From Hirudinaria manillensis (Eukaryota; Annelida; Clitellata; Hirudinida; Hirudinidae), in the NCBI GenBank assembly GCA_034509925.1, contig CM067534.1:4799501-4863500 (forward strand): a stretch of 64,000 nt of DNA. The letters run 5' to 3'. Numbering within the stretch: the first letter of the stretch is position 1; each line of letters starts with the position of its first letter. Shown one piece after another: positions 24,701 through 37,200 of the stretch. Both the position numbers and the translations under genes were made by a program. The notes beneath the pieces were generated by a model. That model was not told the DNA's origin and made no database searches. It saw nothing but the letters and a program-made list of their open reading frames with translations.

Positions 24701-26975
24701 ATTTTTGACTTCATTCTATTGGGATTGAAAGAGGAGATTCTATTAATTAGTCAATTGTTAATTATTTATTTATCCATTCCTTGTAATAATTATTTGTTCA
24801 TATATATTATATTATAATTTTTTTTGCCCTTGTTATTTCTTGGATTTGATTTGTTCAGAAACTAATTTAATTCGATTTAATAATTCCTGCATGTTATCCT
24901 TCATCTTGATGTTGCTGTTTGCTTTACAAGTTTTTCTTTTATGATGTTTTGAAGCATTTTGTGGGCGTCCTCCAACATTTATTTTAAAACATTTAACCAT
25001 CATTTATTATTTAAAGTTGATATTTTGTGGTTACTAAACAGGCAAAATGTCTAAGAAGATTAAGTACTGTATTATTAGGTGTTCACCAATGACCATGATT
25101 TGCAGGAATGCATGATGATGATTGTAAAAACCTTTTTTCTCTTTTCGAAATGCAGACTACGGTGAGGCTCCACCGCGACCTCCGTCTTCGAGGGACGTAC
25201 CCCCTCCTCCCAGGCCACCCCCTCCCGAGACGGACGACGAATTTGACTCCACGTTCCCCACTCCACAACACAATCAGCCCATCATGGTCAGTGGTCGTTA
25301 ATAGTGTCCTTTGGGTTGATTTGATTTTTTTTGTGTATTGTCTTGAGTTGCGCCCATGCAGGTAATTAATTAATAAATATCATAATAAATAATAATAACA
25401 ATAATAATAAAAAGAAAATCTCCCTGTTGGGCACTGCCCACTTCTTATGGAGAGTGTGCTCGGGTGAATCTCCTGGAACAGTGGTAGTTCTCAGCATTCA
25501 TTCCTCACCAGCAGCAAAGCCAAGGAGAAGAGGAAAATTTACATAATAATAATAATAGTAATAATAAATGACAGTTCGTTTATTATTATTTGTTGTTCCA
25601 ATTGTCATCATCATCATCATCATCGTCGTCATCACAGATGGCAGCTCATGCCCTGCACATGGACGTGAAGCAATGGTCAAGCAGAGACAATGAGCTCATT
25701 GCAGCTGCCAAGAAAATGGCTCTGCTCATGGCTAAACTCAGTCAATTGGTCAGGTGAGGTCGGAATGATGACGACGACGACGCCGATGATGATGATGATG
25801 ACGATGATTGAAATTAAAATTAAATTAAAAAATTAATTTCCATTAGTCTGTCTTCTTCTCTTGAGACCTACAAACATGTTGATGATGATGGTGGTGGTGG
25901 TGGTGATAGTGATGATAAAGATGATGTTGATGATGATGATAATGATTTTATTACAGGGGTGAGGGAGGTTCGAAGAGGGACCTGATCGACTGCTCGCGAG
26001 CAATCGCGGAGGCTTCGGAAGAAGTTACCAGTCTGGCCAAGCAGCTTGCCCAGGAGTGCACGGACAAGAGGATGAGAATGGTCTTTGTCCTGATTAAACA
26101 TCACCTTGTTACTCATCATCATCATCATAGTATTCATCATTCATTTGTTCGTTCGTTCATTCATTCATTCATTCATTCATTCATTCATTCATTCATTCAT
26201 TCATTCATTCACTTATTCATTCATTCATTCATTCATTCATTCATTCATTCATTCATTCATTCATTCATTCATTCATTCATTCATTCATTCATTCATTCAT
26301 TCATTCATTCATTCATTCATTCATTCACTTATTCATTCACTCACTTGCATTACTTTGATGCATTCAGAGCCTTCTTCAAGTTTGTGAGAGGATTCCAACG
26401 ATGGGAACTCAGCTGAAGATTCTGTCAACTGTTAAGGCAACCATGCTGGGAGCCCAAGGTCTGCTGCTGATTATGATGATGATGAAATTTTTTTTATGGG
26501 ATTGTAATGTTGGTAACTATGATGATAATTATTGCTAATAGTCAATTATTATCGATGTTTGTTGACAAAGCTGATGATGATGATGATGGTGGTGGTAGTG
26601 GTAGTGATGATGGAGAAGATGATGTTGCTATTAAATAGAGTTTGTATTTGAGACAAGATACCAGCTTGGTTTTGGCTTCTCACCTTTATTTATATTAACC
26701 TGCTTGAAACAACCACAAACCTGCCTGTTGATAGTTGCTACTGTTGTTGTTGTTGTTACTGTTGTTAATAACGTTATTTCTAGCCATCATCAGAAACAAT
26801 ACACAAGTGATTTCCCATTGAAATCATACAATTAGGCAGTTTTTTTTATTTTATTATTTGCAATCATTTTGGTCGCATACAAAACATTTGCTGACAATTT
26901 TGTACCTCAATGCAGTACCTCCGAGTCCAGATGGTAGCGAGTTAAGATATGGTAAAATATTATTTATTCCAGTAC

Positions 26976-27006
<31 letters not shown>

Positions 27007-28161
27007 TTATTGCAAGTAGGCCTTGTTTTTCGTCAGTCTTGTCAGTACAATTGACCTTTCAAAGGCATGGACTTTGAACATTTTGCCTAAAAACTCTGTA
27101 TTGATCCATCGATCGATTGATAGAATAGAAATGACAGCGTCGGCCCAGGTCTTGCTTGCATCTTTTGTCAGATTTTTGAATTGTTTGTGTTTTTTTAATT
27201 TAATAATTATTAATATTAATGTTTATTATTTCTTTAACAAGTCGATAAACAAGAGTTTTGTACAGACTTATTTCTAGTCATCGTCTGATTGTTTATTTAA
27301 ATTATTTTATTATTTTATTTTAAATTATTTCTCCAAATTTATCGCTCAAAATCATCATCATCATCATCATCGGTTGACTTCACATCATTGTCATCATTGC
27401 TTGCCAAATCGTGATGAGAATCTTAAAGCTTTGACAGGCTTATTTTGTTTGAAGCCTCTAATTAAGTGCATGTTAAACCATCATTTATTAGGAGGTTATT
27501 TGGTTATTTACATCATAAATTCTTTTGAATTCCTATTTTGTTTGTTAGAAGGAATCATTTAGCTTTTGAGCATCTAATTTTGTAATTTTGATCTAATTGT
27601 TCGATAATTCCTCTTTTTTTTTGGAACCAAAATGGGGATTTGATTGCTTTTCCTTATTTTAATCTTTTGCATGGAAAATAAAACAAGAATGGTTTGTAAG
27701 ATGGTGATGCACATGGTTGCACGTGGTTGCACATGGTTGATGTGAGTATATATTTTACAATTCATTTCTATCCTTAATTATTCTTACCTGCCACATGTGA
27801 GCTTGGATTGTTTTAGAATCAAGTAAGCTCATCGTGACCGTGATCATTATCATCGTTGCAGTTGTCATCATAAAAAGAAAAACGTCATAATTTCAGCATA
27901 ATACTTTCATCACGATTTTCACATCCATTTTCATTATTTTTTTTATTTTTTATCATTTACTTGCAAAGTTTCACAAAAGTTTGACTGAAAACAGGTTCAG
28001 AGGAGGATCAAGAAGCGACGGAGATGCTGGTCGGAAATGCCCAGAATCTGATGCAATCGGTCAGGGAGACCGTCCTCTGCGCCGAAGCGGCCTCCATAAA
28101 GATCCGGGTGGACTCGGGTTACACCATGCGTTGGGTGCGCAGGAGGCCCTGGTACGTTTGA
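13835..28161 (+). CDS. VCL: Vinculin, complete, 24 exons
   Basis: Cytoskeletal linker joining talin or alpha-catenin to F-actin at adhesions. Exons: 13835-13891, 14459-14566, 14994-15165, 17350-17495, 17641-17809, 19756-19916, 20168-20240, 20385-20533, 20656-20848, 20916-21061, 21456-21548, 21797-21866, 22066-22217, 22505-22682, 22814-23011, 23142-23233, 23315-23423, 23665-23790, 25156-25286, 25638-25753, 25957-26080, 26368-26458, 26916-26951 and 27995-28161. All junctions are GT-AG and in phase; the total is 3057 nt, 1018 aa, close to the vertebrate 1066. It starts [19 protein letters not shown], nearly identical to vertebrate vinculin. Head helices include [30 protein letters not shown] and [17 protein letters not shown] proline-rich linker covers about 740-842 and the tail 842-1018 ([18 protein letters not shown]), ending [10 protein letters not shown]. 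No truncation is visible. Between exons 18 and 19 another optional exon could be hidden. Confidence 0.97.
15166..17349 (+). other. Vinculin intron 3, microsatellite-rich
   Basis: This 2.2-kb intron holds an AAT/ATA run at about 15,240-15,312 and several CAT/ATC clusters (15,960-16,045 and 16,235-16,255). I see no further exon or gene. Confidence 0.7.
17810..19755 (+). other. Vinculin intron 5
   Basis: This 1.9-kb intron carries ATT repeats at 18,080-18,115 and 19,385-19,468. I see no additional exon. Confidence 0.7.
19967..20010 (+). repeat. (GGGT)n run, G-quadruplex-capable
   Basis: At least six consecutive GGGT/GGTG units are followed by GGGAGGAGACGGGGAGG on the plus (transcribed-sense) strand. 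It lies about 50 nt after the donor of vinculin exon 6. Spacing of the G-runs fits a G-quadruplex; any effect on splicing is inference. Confidence 0.8.
23315..25286 (+). CDS. VCL: Vinculin proline-rich linker exons 17-19
   Basis: Exon 17 carries [17 protein letters not shown], matching the vertebrate FPPPP site for the EVH1 domains of Ena/VASP proteins but with tyrosine in the first position. Exon 18 (23665-23790, 42 codons, phase 1 on both sides) is rich in H, N, G and P ([17 protein letters not shown]) and I know no counterpart. Exon 19 carries [20 protein letters not shown] and the acidic [11 protein letters not shown] before the tail. Such motifs bind SH3 and EVH1 partners such as vinexin/ponsin and VASP. 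Confidence 0.85.
23791..25155 (+). other. Vinculin intron 18
   Basis: This 1.36-kb intron carries ATT repeats at about 24,115-24,200. Short open frames here have no matching splice pairs. Confidence 0.6.
26148..26342 (+). repeat. (CATT)n microsatellite filling vinculin intron 21
   Basis: Nearly 195 bp of CATT units with rare CACT interruptions lies inside a 287-bp intron (26081-26367). The array ends about 25 nt before the acceptor of exon 22, so it overlaps the likely branch-point and pyrimidine region. Confidence 0.95.
26916..26951 (+). CDS. VCL: Symmetric 36-nt vinculin microexon in the tail
   Basis: The exon has acceptor caatgcag|ta and donor tatg|gtaaaa, enters and leaves in phase 1 and encodes about [13 protein letters not shown]. 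Skipping it would join AQ to [11 protein letters not shown], which matches vertebrate vinculin around SDEESEQATEM without a gap. It therefore looks like a cassette exon adding 12 residues to a loop between tail helices. Confidence 0.6.
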
Positions 28162-31100
28162 AGGGCACTCTCTTCCTCTGCTCTGCCGATTCGGGGCAGA
28201 AGGGAAGGGGCCCGCCTTCAGAAGCGACGCTTGCAAAAGTTCTGTGCCTGGAAAAGTCGGAGTGGAGCGGGGATTTGTTCCCACGAGGAGTGTAAAGCAT
28301 TGGACGTCGAGGGCTCCTGCTTTTTGGTAGTTTGTTTGTTTGTTTGTTTGTTTGTGTTTATCTCGTTTGTCGTCCGTGCTTTGTCAGTCATGTCTGGTGA
28401 GGTTTTTCTGCTAACTTCGATCACCGGGCAATTATTTGCTTTAGTTTTAGGCTTTATTTGCAGAGTTCAGTTTTAGTCACTGCCTCCGCTTAATGGCTTC
28501 TCTCGACAAATATATTTTTTTGTGACTCATCGCTATGAAATTAAAAGTAGCTGAAACAGCCGTTGTTTCTTCTTGTTCTTTTTTAAAATGTAAATCTTAG
28601 AATTTGAACATTTATTCAGATTTCTATCCAATTGCTTGAGTGGATAAAAGTTCATTTTCATGTATTTTTTATGTTTGCAAATAGAATATTTATTTAAGAT
28701 ATCCATCCATCCATATTGGTTCATGTATTCAGAGATATGCTTACGTATCCTTGATTCTAAGTACAACTTATGGATGACACTGACATTATGACTTGACTTC
28801 TATCAGACATCTTCTCAATCATTATCATTCAGCTGAACCATGGAATTGTTCAAATATAAAATGGCTTCTGTTGAGAGTTAACGACTGTATTTGTCTTTGT
28901 TAATTAATTTGTTCTGTTAGTTCCAGATGAGTGATTCCAAATTATTAACCACGTCAAAGTTGATTCATCGATTTTTACTCGCAAGGAGATGTTTGGATCT
29001 GCTTAGAACCATCCTTAATGGCAATAAGTTTGTGACTGGTGATCATTTGGTGTTCAATTTTAGAGTTGAATCTTATTTTAACAGTGTTGCTCCTACATTC
29101 TTGTCTTGAATGTTTGCTTGTCTTGAAATGCTTTGCATCTGAATGCATTAGTTACGTGTCTTTTACATTATTTAAGCATTGAAAGTGCTATGAGTAACGA
29201 ACGATAAATTTTTACTTTTTATTAATTTCATGCATTTTACAGGATTTTACGGGACTGAAAATTTAAAAATCACGTCCTCAAACTTCTTGCACGCACGTAT
29301 TTTCAATTCGGTTTCTGGTTCGTCTTATTTATTACAACGACTTGTGGTGTCCATGACGACCTTACAATTACATTTAACCTTTTTGAGAAATTTTAAAGTT
29401 TGCATTTGATTTGATCTGTGGTTATAATGATTTTGTTCATGTTTGATCGATGCCACCTCCTCACCTGGTATTCTGTTCCCAAGACTAAGGGGTTGATTTA
29501 ATTTGTTTTCATAATAATTTCAAGTTAATATTTTAACTTGGTGGTTGACAATTCACCATCAATTAACAGCTTAGAATATTCAAGATTAGTCCTTGCAGTC
29601 CCTCAACATGTTACAGCTTCATTTATAACAGCTGTTCATCATGATTTGCATTCATTAAATTTTTTAAGATTATTTTTGATGACACCATCGGTTTTGTTTT
29701 AATGTCGAGGTTAGTTTAACTGAGGTCGTGCCTTTCAGTTTTGTTTGGTCATCAGAACGCTTGCCAGTCCAACATCAAAAGGTTTTTATTGCACCATCCG
29801 TGCATTCACCGACGTTGTTTCTTCAAGTGGCGCTTAAATTCAAATCTCAATAATTAATTGCTAATTAATTGTGTGTAAATGTTTACAAATTCTAAATAAA
29901 TAAATTTAAATAATCTTAAAAAAGCTTAGCCGTCGTTCAAAATTCATCTGACGACAACCACGAAATTGCATCTTGTCGTTATCATCCCATACTTTTGCTA
30001 CGTCTCTGATCATCAAACGAATAAATCTTCGTGGGAGTTGAAAGCGATTAGCATATTTTAGCTGATTAACCAGAAATTAGTTTGCAATTGCATATTTTCT
30101 GAGAGCTCCCAGGCCAGGAGGGTCTAATATCATTACTTGATTTTCTCTGAGGATTCGGTTGGTGCTCACACAACCACCAAGTTTTGAGAGCATTCTTGAT
30201 TGCTCTGCCCCAGCCACAAAACAGGTTATGCCACAAATGTTTCTCATACATTATTATTATTATTATTATTTTAATATTATTATTATGTTAGCCTTACATG
30301 ATTCTGGACTATGATCCACAAACATGTTATATTTCATAATGACACTGTTGTGCTCTAAAACAAAACATAACATAACTTCCACTAAAAACTTAATAAGACA
30401 AAACATTAGAGAGACGAAGCACGTGAAAACTAAAGCGGCCATTTGTCTCAGTCGGTCCTGAGTCAATTGGTGGAGACGGGCTCAAAGTCAAGACATATTG
30501 TTGTTGTAAGCCTACCTCGAGAAATGATTAACATAAAATGCGGCAACCAAACCCGCGCGTTCACAAGCATCACGAGAATTATTGAAAGATTTAACTTGTT
30601 AAATTATGATAGTTTAGTTTGAATTTTAGTTCAGGTATTTATTAGAAGGTGGCCGAAGTTTTGCTCGACCAATCAAATGGCTTATTTATAATTATAAATC
30701 GATGGTGGTCGATGTCTTAAAGTGGGTCTCGTTGAGAAGATAAGAAACTTGGATCTTTAACTTGGCGTTAATCTACGGACGAGAATTGATAACAAAATGT
30801 TAGTTTTAAATTATTAATTAATATTTAATTAATTAATATTAATTAATAGTTAGTTAAATAATAATATTATTATTACACATTATTTACAATAATTATTGCT
30901 CATCCAAAAATGCAGAACAGGTCGAGGCAATTTAGGCTTCCAGTTAATCATTCGTTGAAATGAGAACAGATTATCATTGGATTACATGTGAATGACAAGA
31001 ATCGATGCTTTGATACAAGTTAATATTTGATTAATACTACCTAATGCTACTAATATTAATATTAATTAACTAAACTTTAGCAAAAATACTAATACTTACC

Positions 31101-31225
31101 AGTAGAATGCTAATGCTTTAGTTGTAATAATAATAATAATTGTTATTGATTATAATAATTTTTATTAATTGTGATAATTAGTATTAATACTTTTGATAAT
31201 CAAAAGGCCCGTCTAAATGACTCAC
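28162..31225. other. Convergent intergenic region, vinculin 3' side and GGA 3' side
   Basis: The region begins with vinculin 3' UTR, including a (GTTT)n run at 28,325-28,356. The GGA gene converges from the right, and its last ear-domain exon should lie here. I searched the minus strand for the expected closing ear strands and found no convincing match. AAT/TTA runs occur at 30,250-30,290 and 31,120-31,190. No RNA gene was recognised. Confidence 0.5.
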
Positions 31226-33778
31226 ATCATTGCTGGGATTCGAGACGAGCACAACTTGAGTTATGGCAGACGGGGGAAGGATGGGATTGTAGGCTGGGAG
31301 TGATGATGATGATGCTGGTTGCATTTTAACGAGCACCCGTTCCTGTTGCTGAAACATGCACAATGCACAATGGACAATGCACAATGCATAAAGCACAAGG
31401 CACAATGCACTCATTATTATTAGTAAGATTATTTTAAAATCAAAACTTCAATCGTCAACTCCAAGGACGCGTTCACCTCACCTCATCCGCAGGCCTGACT
31501 TGGAGGAGCAGATCCTTGATCGGGAAGCAGGAAGTGCTGGTCGTCGTTATGGCAACGACCTCTACGTCCGACCTCGGTCTCTCGGAAGCAAAGTGGGCGG
31601 TCGAAACCACGTCGTTCTCACAATGGACGGTCTTTGACGGCTTCGAGCCTGCGCATTTATAAGGATTTTAGATTAATTTTTCGATTAATTGCCTGTATTT
31701 GTGGAGTATTTAGTATGATAAATACGTATAATTCATGTTACTATCAGGAGTTGCTATTGTTTCATGCTATGGAAGGATTGTCTAAACTGCCAAACTTATG
31801 TAATCAATTTATTTATTTAATTAATTAATTTAAAATGTTTAATTGATTAACGAAAGATTAACTAGCCTGGTCTGATGGTCTCCAAGGGAATGAAAATATC
31901 ATCCAATGGCTTCGGAGAGACAATGTTCGTCTTTTGTGAAGTTGTTGTCGTTGGTGGTGCTGCATTGTTATTGGTTGACAGAGAGGACTTTCCCATCTGG
32001 TTCAGAGTTACTTTTGTTGGATTCCTGGAATTTAAGATTACAAATACTTTGATGGTTAGCAGTGAAAGAAATCAGAAATGAGTGAGATCTTATTTTATCT
32101 TATTAATCAGAAGTTTTTTAACTATTTTTTGCATCTTTATCATCAATCAGAATTTTACTGTTCAACTGACAACGAAAAATTTCGAATAAATAAATAATTA
32201 ATTAACACTTAATTAATAAAAAATGTAATTAGTGCCTGGACATTCAAAAACAAATCACGAAAGCCGATCAATTCGAATCCACTAACGACGCCGGCTGGAA
32301 AGGCTTGAGGCCGCTGCTGGAAAGAGTCTGCTGCAGGAGGGACTTGCTCAACTCGTCCAGAGCTTGGAACGTCTTCGTCAAAGCCGACTCCGTGCAGGGA
32401 ACCGCGACGTCCGCGCCCGAGTCGGCAGGAACCGAGGAGGAGGAGGGTCTCAAAGTGCCGACGCTGGTCGTGGAGTGGGCGGACAAGACCGACGGGGCGT
32501 AGCCGGAAGTGCTGACAAAGTAGTTAGGGAGTGCGGAGGTGGTGGTCTGTTGGAGCGAAGAGTTGCACGAGAAGTCGCCAATGAGGGGAACCTGTTGGAG
32601 GGTTCAGAGAATAATATTATTAGAGTCAATTAAATATTTACAATTATGATTAATATAGAGAATAGAATTAATTATTTATAATTATGATTAATATTTATAA
32701 AAAAAATTAAATATTTACAATTACAATGAATATAAAGGAGGTGATAATTAAAAAGTGGAAGTGGTGGCAATTCAACGTGAACCTTAAAAATTTTGAACAA
32801 AATATCAGACAAATACGATCAATTTAATCCATAATTTTGATTTTAAAGCGTTAAAATTAAATTTTAACATCGAAAAGGTTATCAATTCACAAAAAAAAAC
32901 ATATGCATGACTCTTAAGTTCAACCTGATAGGACGACGGAGCAAAAATGTCCGACAATTCGTCAATCCCCGACTTCGAGACGTTGTTGGCGATCTTGACG
33001 TCCCTCGCTGCTTCGTTGTTGACGGCGGAAGGCGTCTGCTCCTTTGCTGGTAGAGTCGTCACGCCTATGCATGCAAGCGGATTGATGTCAAAAATGCGGC
33101 TGCCGTTAAAGCATGTTGCAAGGGATACGATGCAATACAATTCACAATGCAATACAATTCGCAATACAAGTTACAATGCCATAAGTTAGGTAATAAGTTT
33201 AATTTCATTCATGCAAACATTCAGTGCTATTAGTGCTATTAAAAATTCAATTGAATAAATTACTGCATTTTTCAATTTATCTTTCGTACATCTTCAATGC
33301 TTCCACGAGCTTATGATTAATTGATTGATTAAATTTATCGACTTTGCTTTCTTTAGAATGCGAGTGATTTTTTTTTTCTATTTTTGGTTCAGAAATCATG
33401 ACGATTGCAATTCCTGCGATCAACATGGACTCTCCAATCAGGCATAATATTATTTGTAAGTTCTTTGAAAAGAAATTAACAGTTCAAAGGCCTTCAAATC
33501 AATAACAATAACCTAAAAATAGCAACTGTTCGTCCAGCAGAGAACGATCGACGTGATTGGTCGGACAGGCGAGAACATCAAAGTCGAAGTCGTTGACGAC
33601 CTTCTTCGCGTCGTCAGTCGTCGAGTTCCCGACATTCGACAGAGTCACGGGCTGAAAGTCTGACATGGGAAGAGTTGAAGTCACGTGAATGACCATTGCT
33701 AAGAGTGCTGCTTGTTATAATTTTTGTCACAAGTGGGAGATAGAAAAACAAACTAGTTTCTTATCAAAGTGAACCACC

Positions 33779-33860
<82 letters not shown>

Positions 33861-34231
33861 CAATCACTGATACAAATCAGGACCTACTGTCTAGGTATAG
33901 TATATTCTAAAATCTCCAACATTCACCACCACTGCGTAACAATCCTTATAATAATCCTAATCATCATCGTCGTCGTCATCATCATCATCATCGTTACAAA
34001 CACCGTCATCATAAAAGCTTAAAAAGCCCACTTGAAACTCCATCAGTTTCCTCGATAGCCAATAGGTTTCCAACGTCAGACTTGTTGATGAGTGAATCGT
34101 AGAGAGATAGCACCTGTATCACCTCGTCATTAGCTCTCAGAATCTCACCTGAAGGAACCGTAGCATAACTATCAGACCTCAAACAATACTACCATTACTA
34201 CCAATACTACAAATACTATAACCATTATGTT

Positions 34232-34262
<31 letters not shown>

Positions 34263-37200
34263 CTAAGCGAATGAACTGGAACATCCTCAAATAATATTGC
34301 ACATAATACACATATACACAAATGTTACATATTCTATTACCACAATCATCGTCATCATCATCATCTAATCAAAACCATCCTGCCGATCCATTCATCCATC
34401 CGTCCGTCCATCCATCCATCCATCCTGCTGATCCTTACTGATGCCCGTGCTGTCTCTTTCGTCCGAATCACTGGCGAGTCTAAAAAGGGCAGGTCTTTGC
34501 TTCTCGATATTTTCCGAAAGTTCCTGTGGGATTGAAAATGGCAAAGACGATCAGCATCAACCGTGCAACCGAATCCATCCATCCGTCCACCCACCCATCC
34601 ATTCATCCTTCCAAATTGTGGACAGACAGACCTTCATGATCTCTCTGTCGGACTCCGTCGAGTTCCCGGGCTGATAGTTCTGTAGCATCTCGTTGAGTAG
34701 TTTAACGTTGTTCGACACGGTTTCCAGTTGCTGGGTCCTCCGAGTCACTTTTTCCGTCCTTTCTGCGTCCTGCAACCGACATTCCAAAAGGTCCGACGTG
34801 CCAGAAACGCGAGGTGCCGATCGAAGTTTTTAAAGATAAGTTCTTTTTGATTTTAATCAAGTTATTTGTCATCTTACGAAAGCATTACATGTTAAGCAGG
34901 CTGGTCAGCCTAAAGCCAGGTCCCATGGTGGATAAGTACCACTGCATGTGACAATAGAAGAAGGAAGTAATATTTCAGTTATTGCTGTCGTTACCTGTCA
35001 TATTTGTAAACCAAGAAATGCTACTAGAAACCATCCTTAATGGGAGGTGGTTATGAAGTGCGTTGGCGTTCCATTAGGATACAAAAGGCAATAAACAGAT
35101 TGGATAAATAAATACAGTAGCACAGATACCTTAAAATTAGATGGCAACATCATTTCGTTAAAATTAATTGATAAAATGTTTAATTTAATACTAAATAAAG
35201 GTTTAATTACCATAATGGAGTGCAATTAAGTTTAAAGAATCAAAAATAACAAAAATAACAATGCTGAGGATTTGTTTACATAACAAATGCATTAACAAAC
35301 TGCTTAGCATATTAAATGAAGCACAATGAAAGGTGGAACAGGTTATGGGTCAGGTCGTGACCCCGAAGGGCAAAGCAACTTCTAAATTTAGAATGGTTAA
35401 ACAACCAAGTGGTTAAGTGGTATGTCTTACCTGCTTGACCATATTCTTGATGAGTCTATTGGCAGCTTGGAGGTCATCTGGGTTTTTACTTTTAAGGAGT
35501 CTTGATAAGAGCTGAAGAGAAAGAAGAAAACAGAAATGGCTTCAATTCAGTCGAACAAATTCGGCACTGAATTGTATGACAAACAGTTTTCATATAACAA
35601 TGCATTCCCGTTTCATATACCAAAGTAGCAGATACCTTTTGAACGTTAGGGTTAGGGTTAGGGTTTAAAATGTAATTTAACAATTTTACAATCAAACCTG
35701 TAAAACAGAATTGCATTTCTATAGTATGAGAGTGGCATAAATTTCTGTAGGAACAAATTTTGTTGCTTTCCACAAAATTTAAAAATGTAATTGGGCCAAT
35801 TCCAATATATACATATATATATATGCATTTCAGTAGTTAATATGTAAACAAAATTTAAGAATTTTAGGAATTTAACAAGTTTAAGATTCCAATCATGCTT
35901 AGAAAGCATTCCAAATGTGACATGCAAGTTGAAAAGTCAAGTAGAATTAGTTCATAAAGAATACATTTCATTGAATACATAAAGAACTGATACAAACTTT
36001 AAAAAGTGAGTTTTGAAATAATAAATTGTCTAATAAATAATATTTTATAATAATAAAATGATATGATAAATTGAAGATTGAAATTAACTGCACTAGTTGA
36101 GACAACAACTTTGTGCAACAAAATGCATAGGATATGCAACAGAAGCAACTGGTTGTTAGTAAGTAACTGTTGTTGTTGTTTTTAGAAGCAGTGGGAATAA
36201 ATAATACTTGCAATTCTTGTTAGAAGAAATTGTAAAATATTTGAAATGTTAGAAATAATTTTAAAAACATTTTTAATTCTCTCAAAAACCTTCGACTTTT
36301 CCTCATCCTCAAAGATAGAGTTCTTTGGAGGAGTTTTTGGTGGTGGTGTCAGAGATGGTTGAGAGTTTGCCAGTCCGGATGACTGTTGTTGATTGACAAT
36401 CAATCAATCAATCAAGCATTCATTTCAATTTATTCCGTTCTGTTACTATCCCCATAGCAGACTTTATGTTTACAAAATTTATAAATAATTCCAGATTCAC
36501 ACTTCAATGGTTTGGAACACAACATTAACTGTAGCTCAAGCTAATGCATACAAGCAGCGTATCAATTGCAGCAAATTAAGTTCCCTTTATCTGAATAATA
36601 ACAAGTAATGGTGGCTTTTAAAAAAAAAAATAATAATAATAACAACATAATATTACTTAACCACTACTGTTTCAGCAAGATTTTGATGTGTCAAAGACAT
36701 TAAACAGAGGATTAAAGTTTCATTTTAAATATTTAAACAAATGTTTCCCAAAATAATTTCCTTTGAAGAATTTAACCTCAAGAAATAATAATTATAAAAT
36801 CTGTTAACCTAATCTTTTTGATAATGTTTATATATTATCATTGCAAATTGAGTGTGCCGGCAGAGTCCGCTAAATATAATATATAATGTTACACAGTAAG
36901 TAATAATATATATAATAAATAATAATATGTAATATTGTTTAATAAATAATACTATATAATGTTAAGTAATAAATAATAATATATAACATTACATAATAAA
37001 TAATAGGAGAATAATAGTACAGATCACGGACCAATCCCGACGATGGCAACTGATAAATGTCCGGATCCTCTTTGACGATTCCCTGTTTCTTGAGCATCTG
37101 ATAGGCCTCCTTGATCTTAGGTTCTTCGGTCAGGATCTGAGACCAAAAGTACAGGAGGGTTATGCACCTGTTCTTGACACGGGCGGTTCTCTGACTGCCC

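Noticed and set aside
27997-28300. Minus-strand open frames over the last vinculin exon
   Set aside because: They are antisense shadows of the conserved vinculin tail.
30066-30251. Minus-strand frame near 30.1 kb as the last GGA exon
   Set aside because: It has no similarity to the closing ear strands and no in-phase acceptor.
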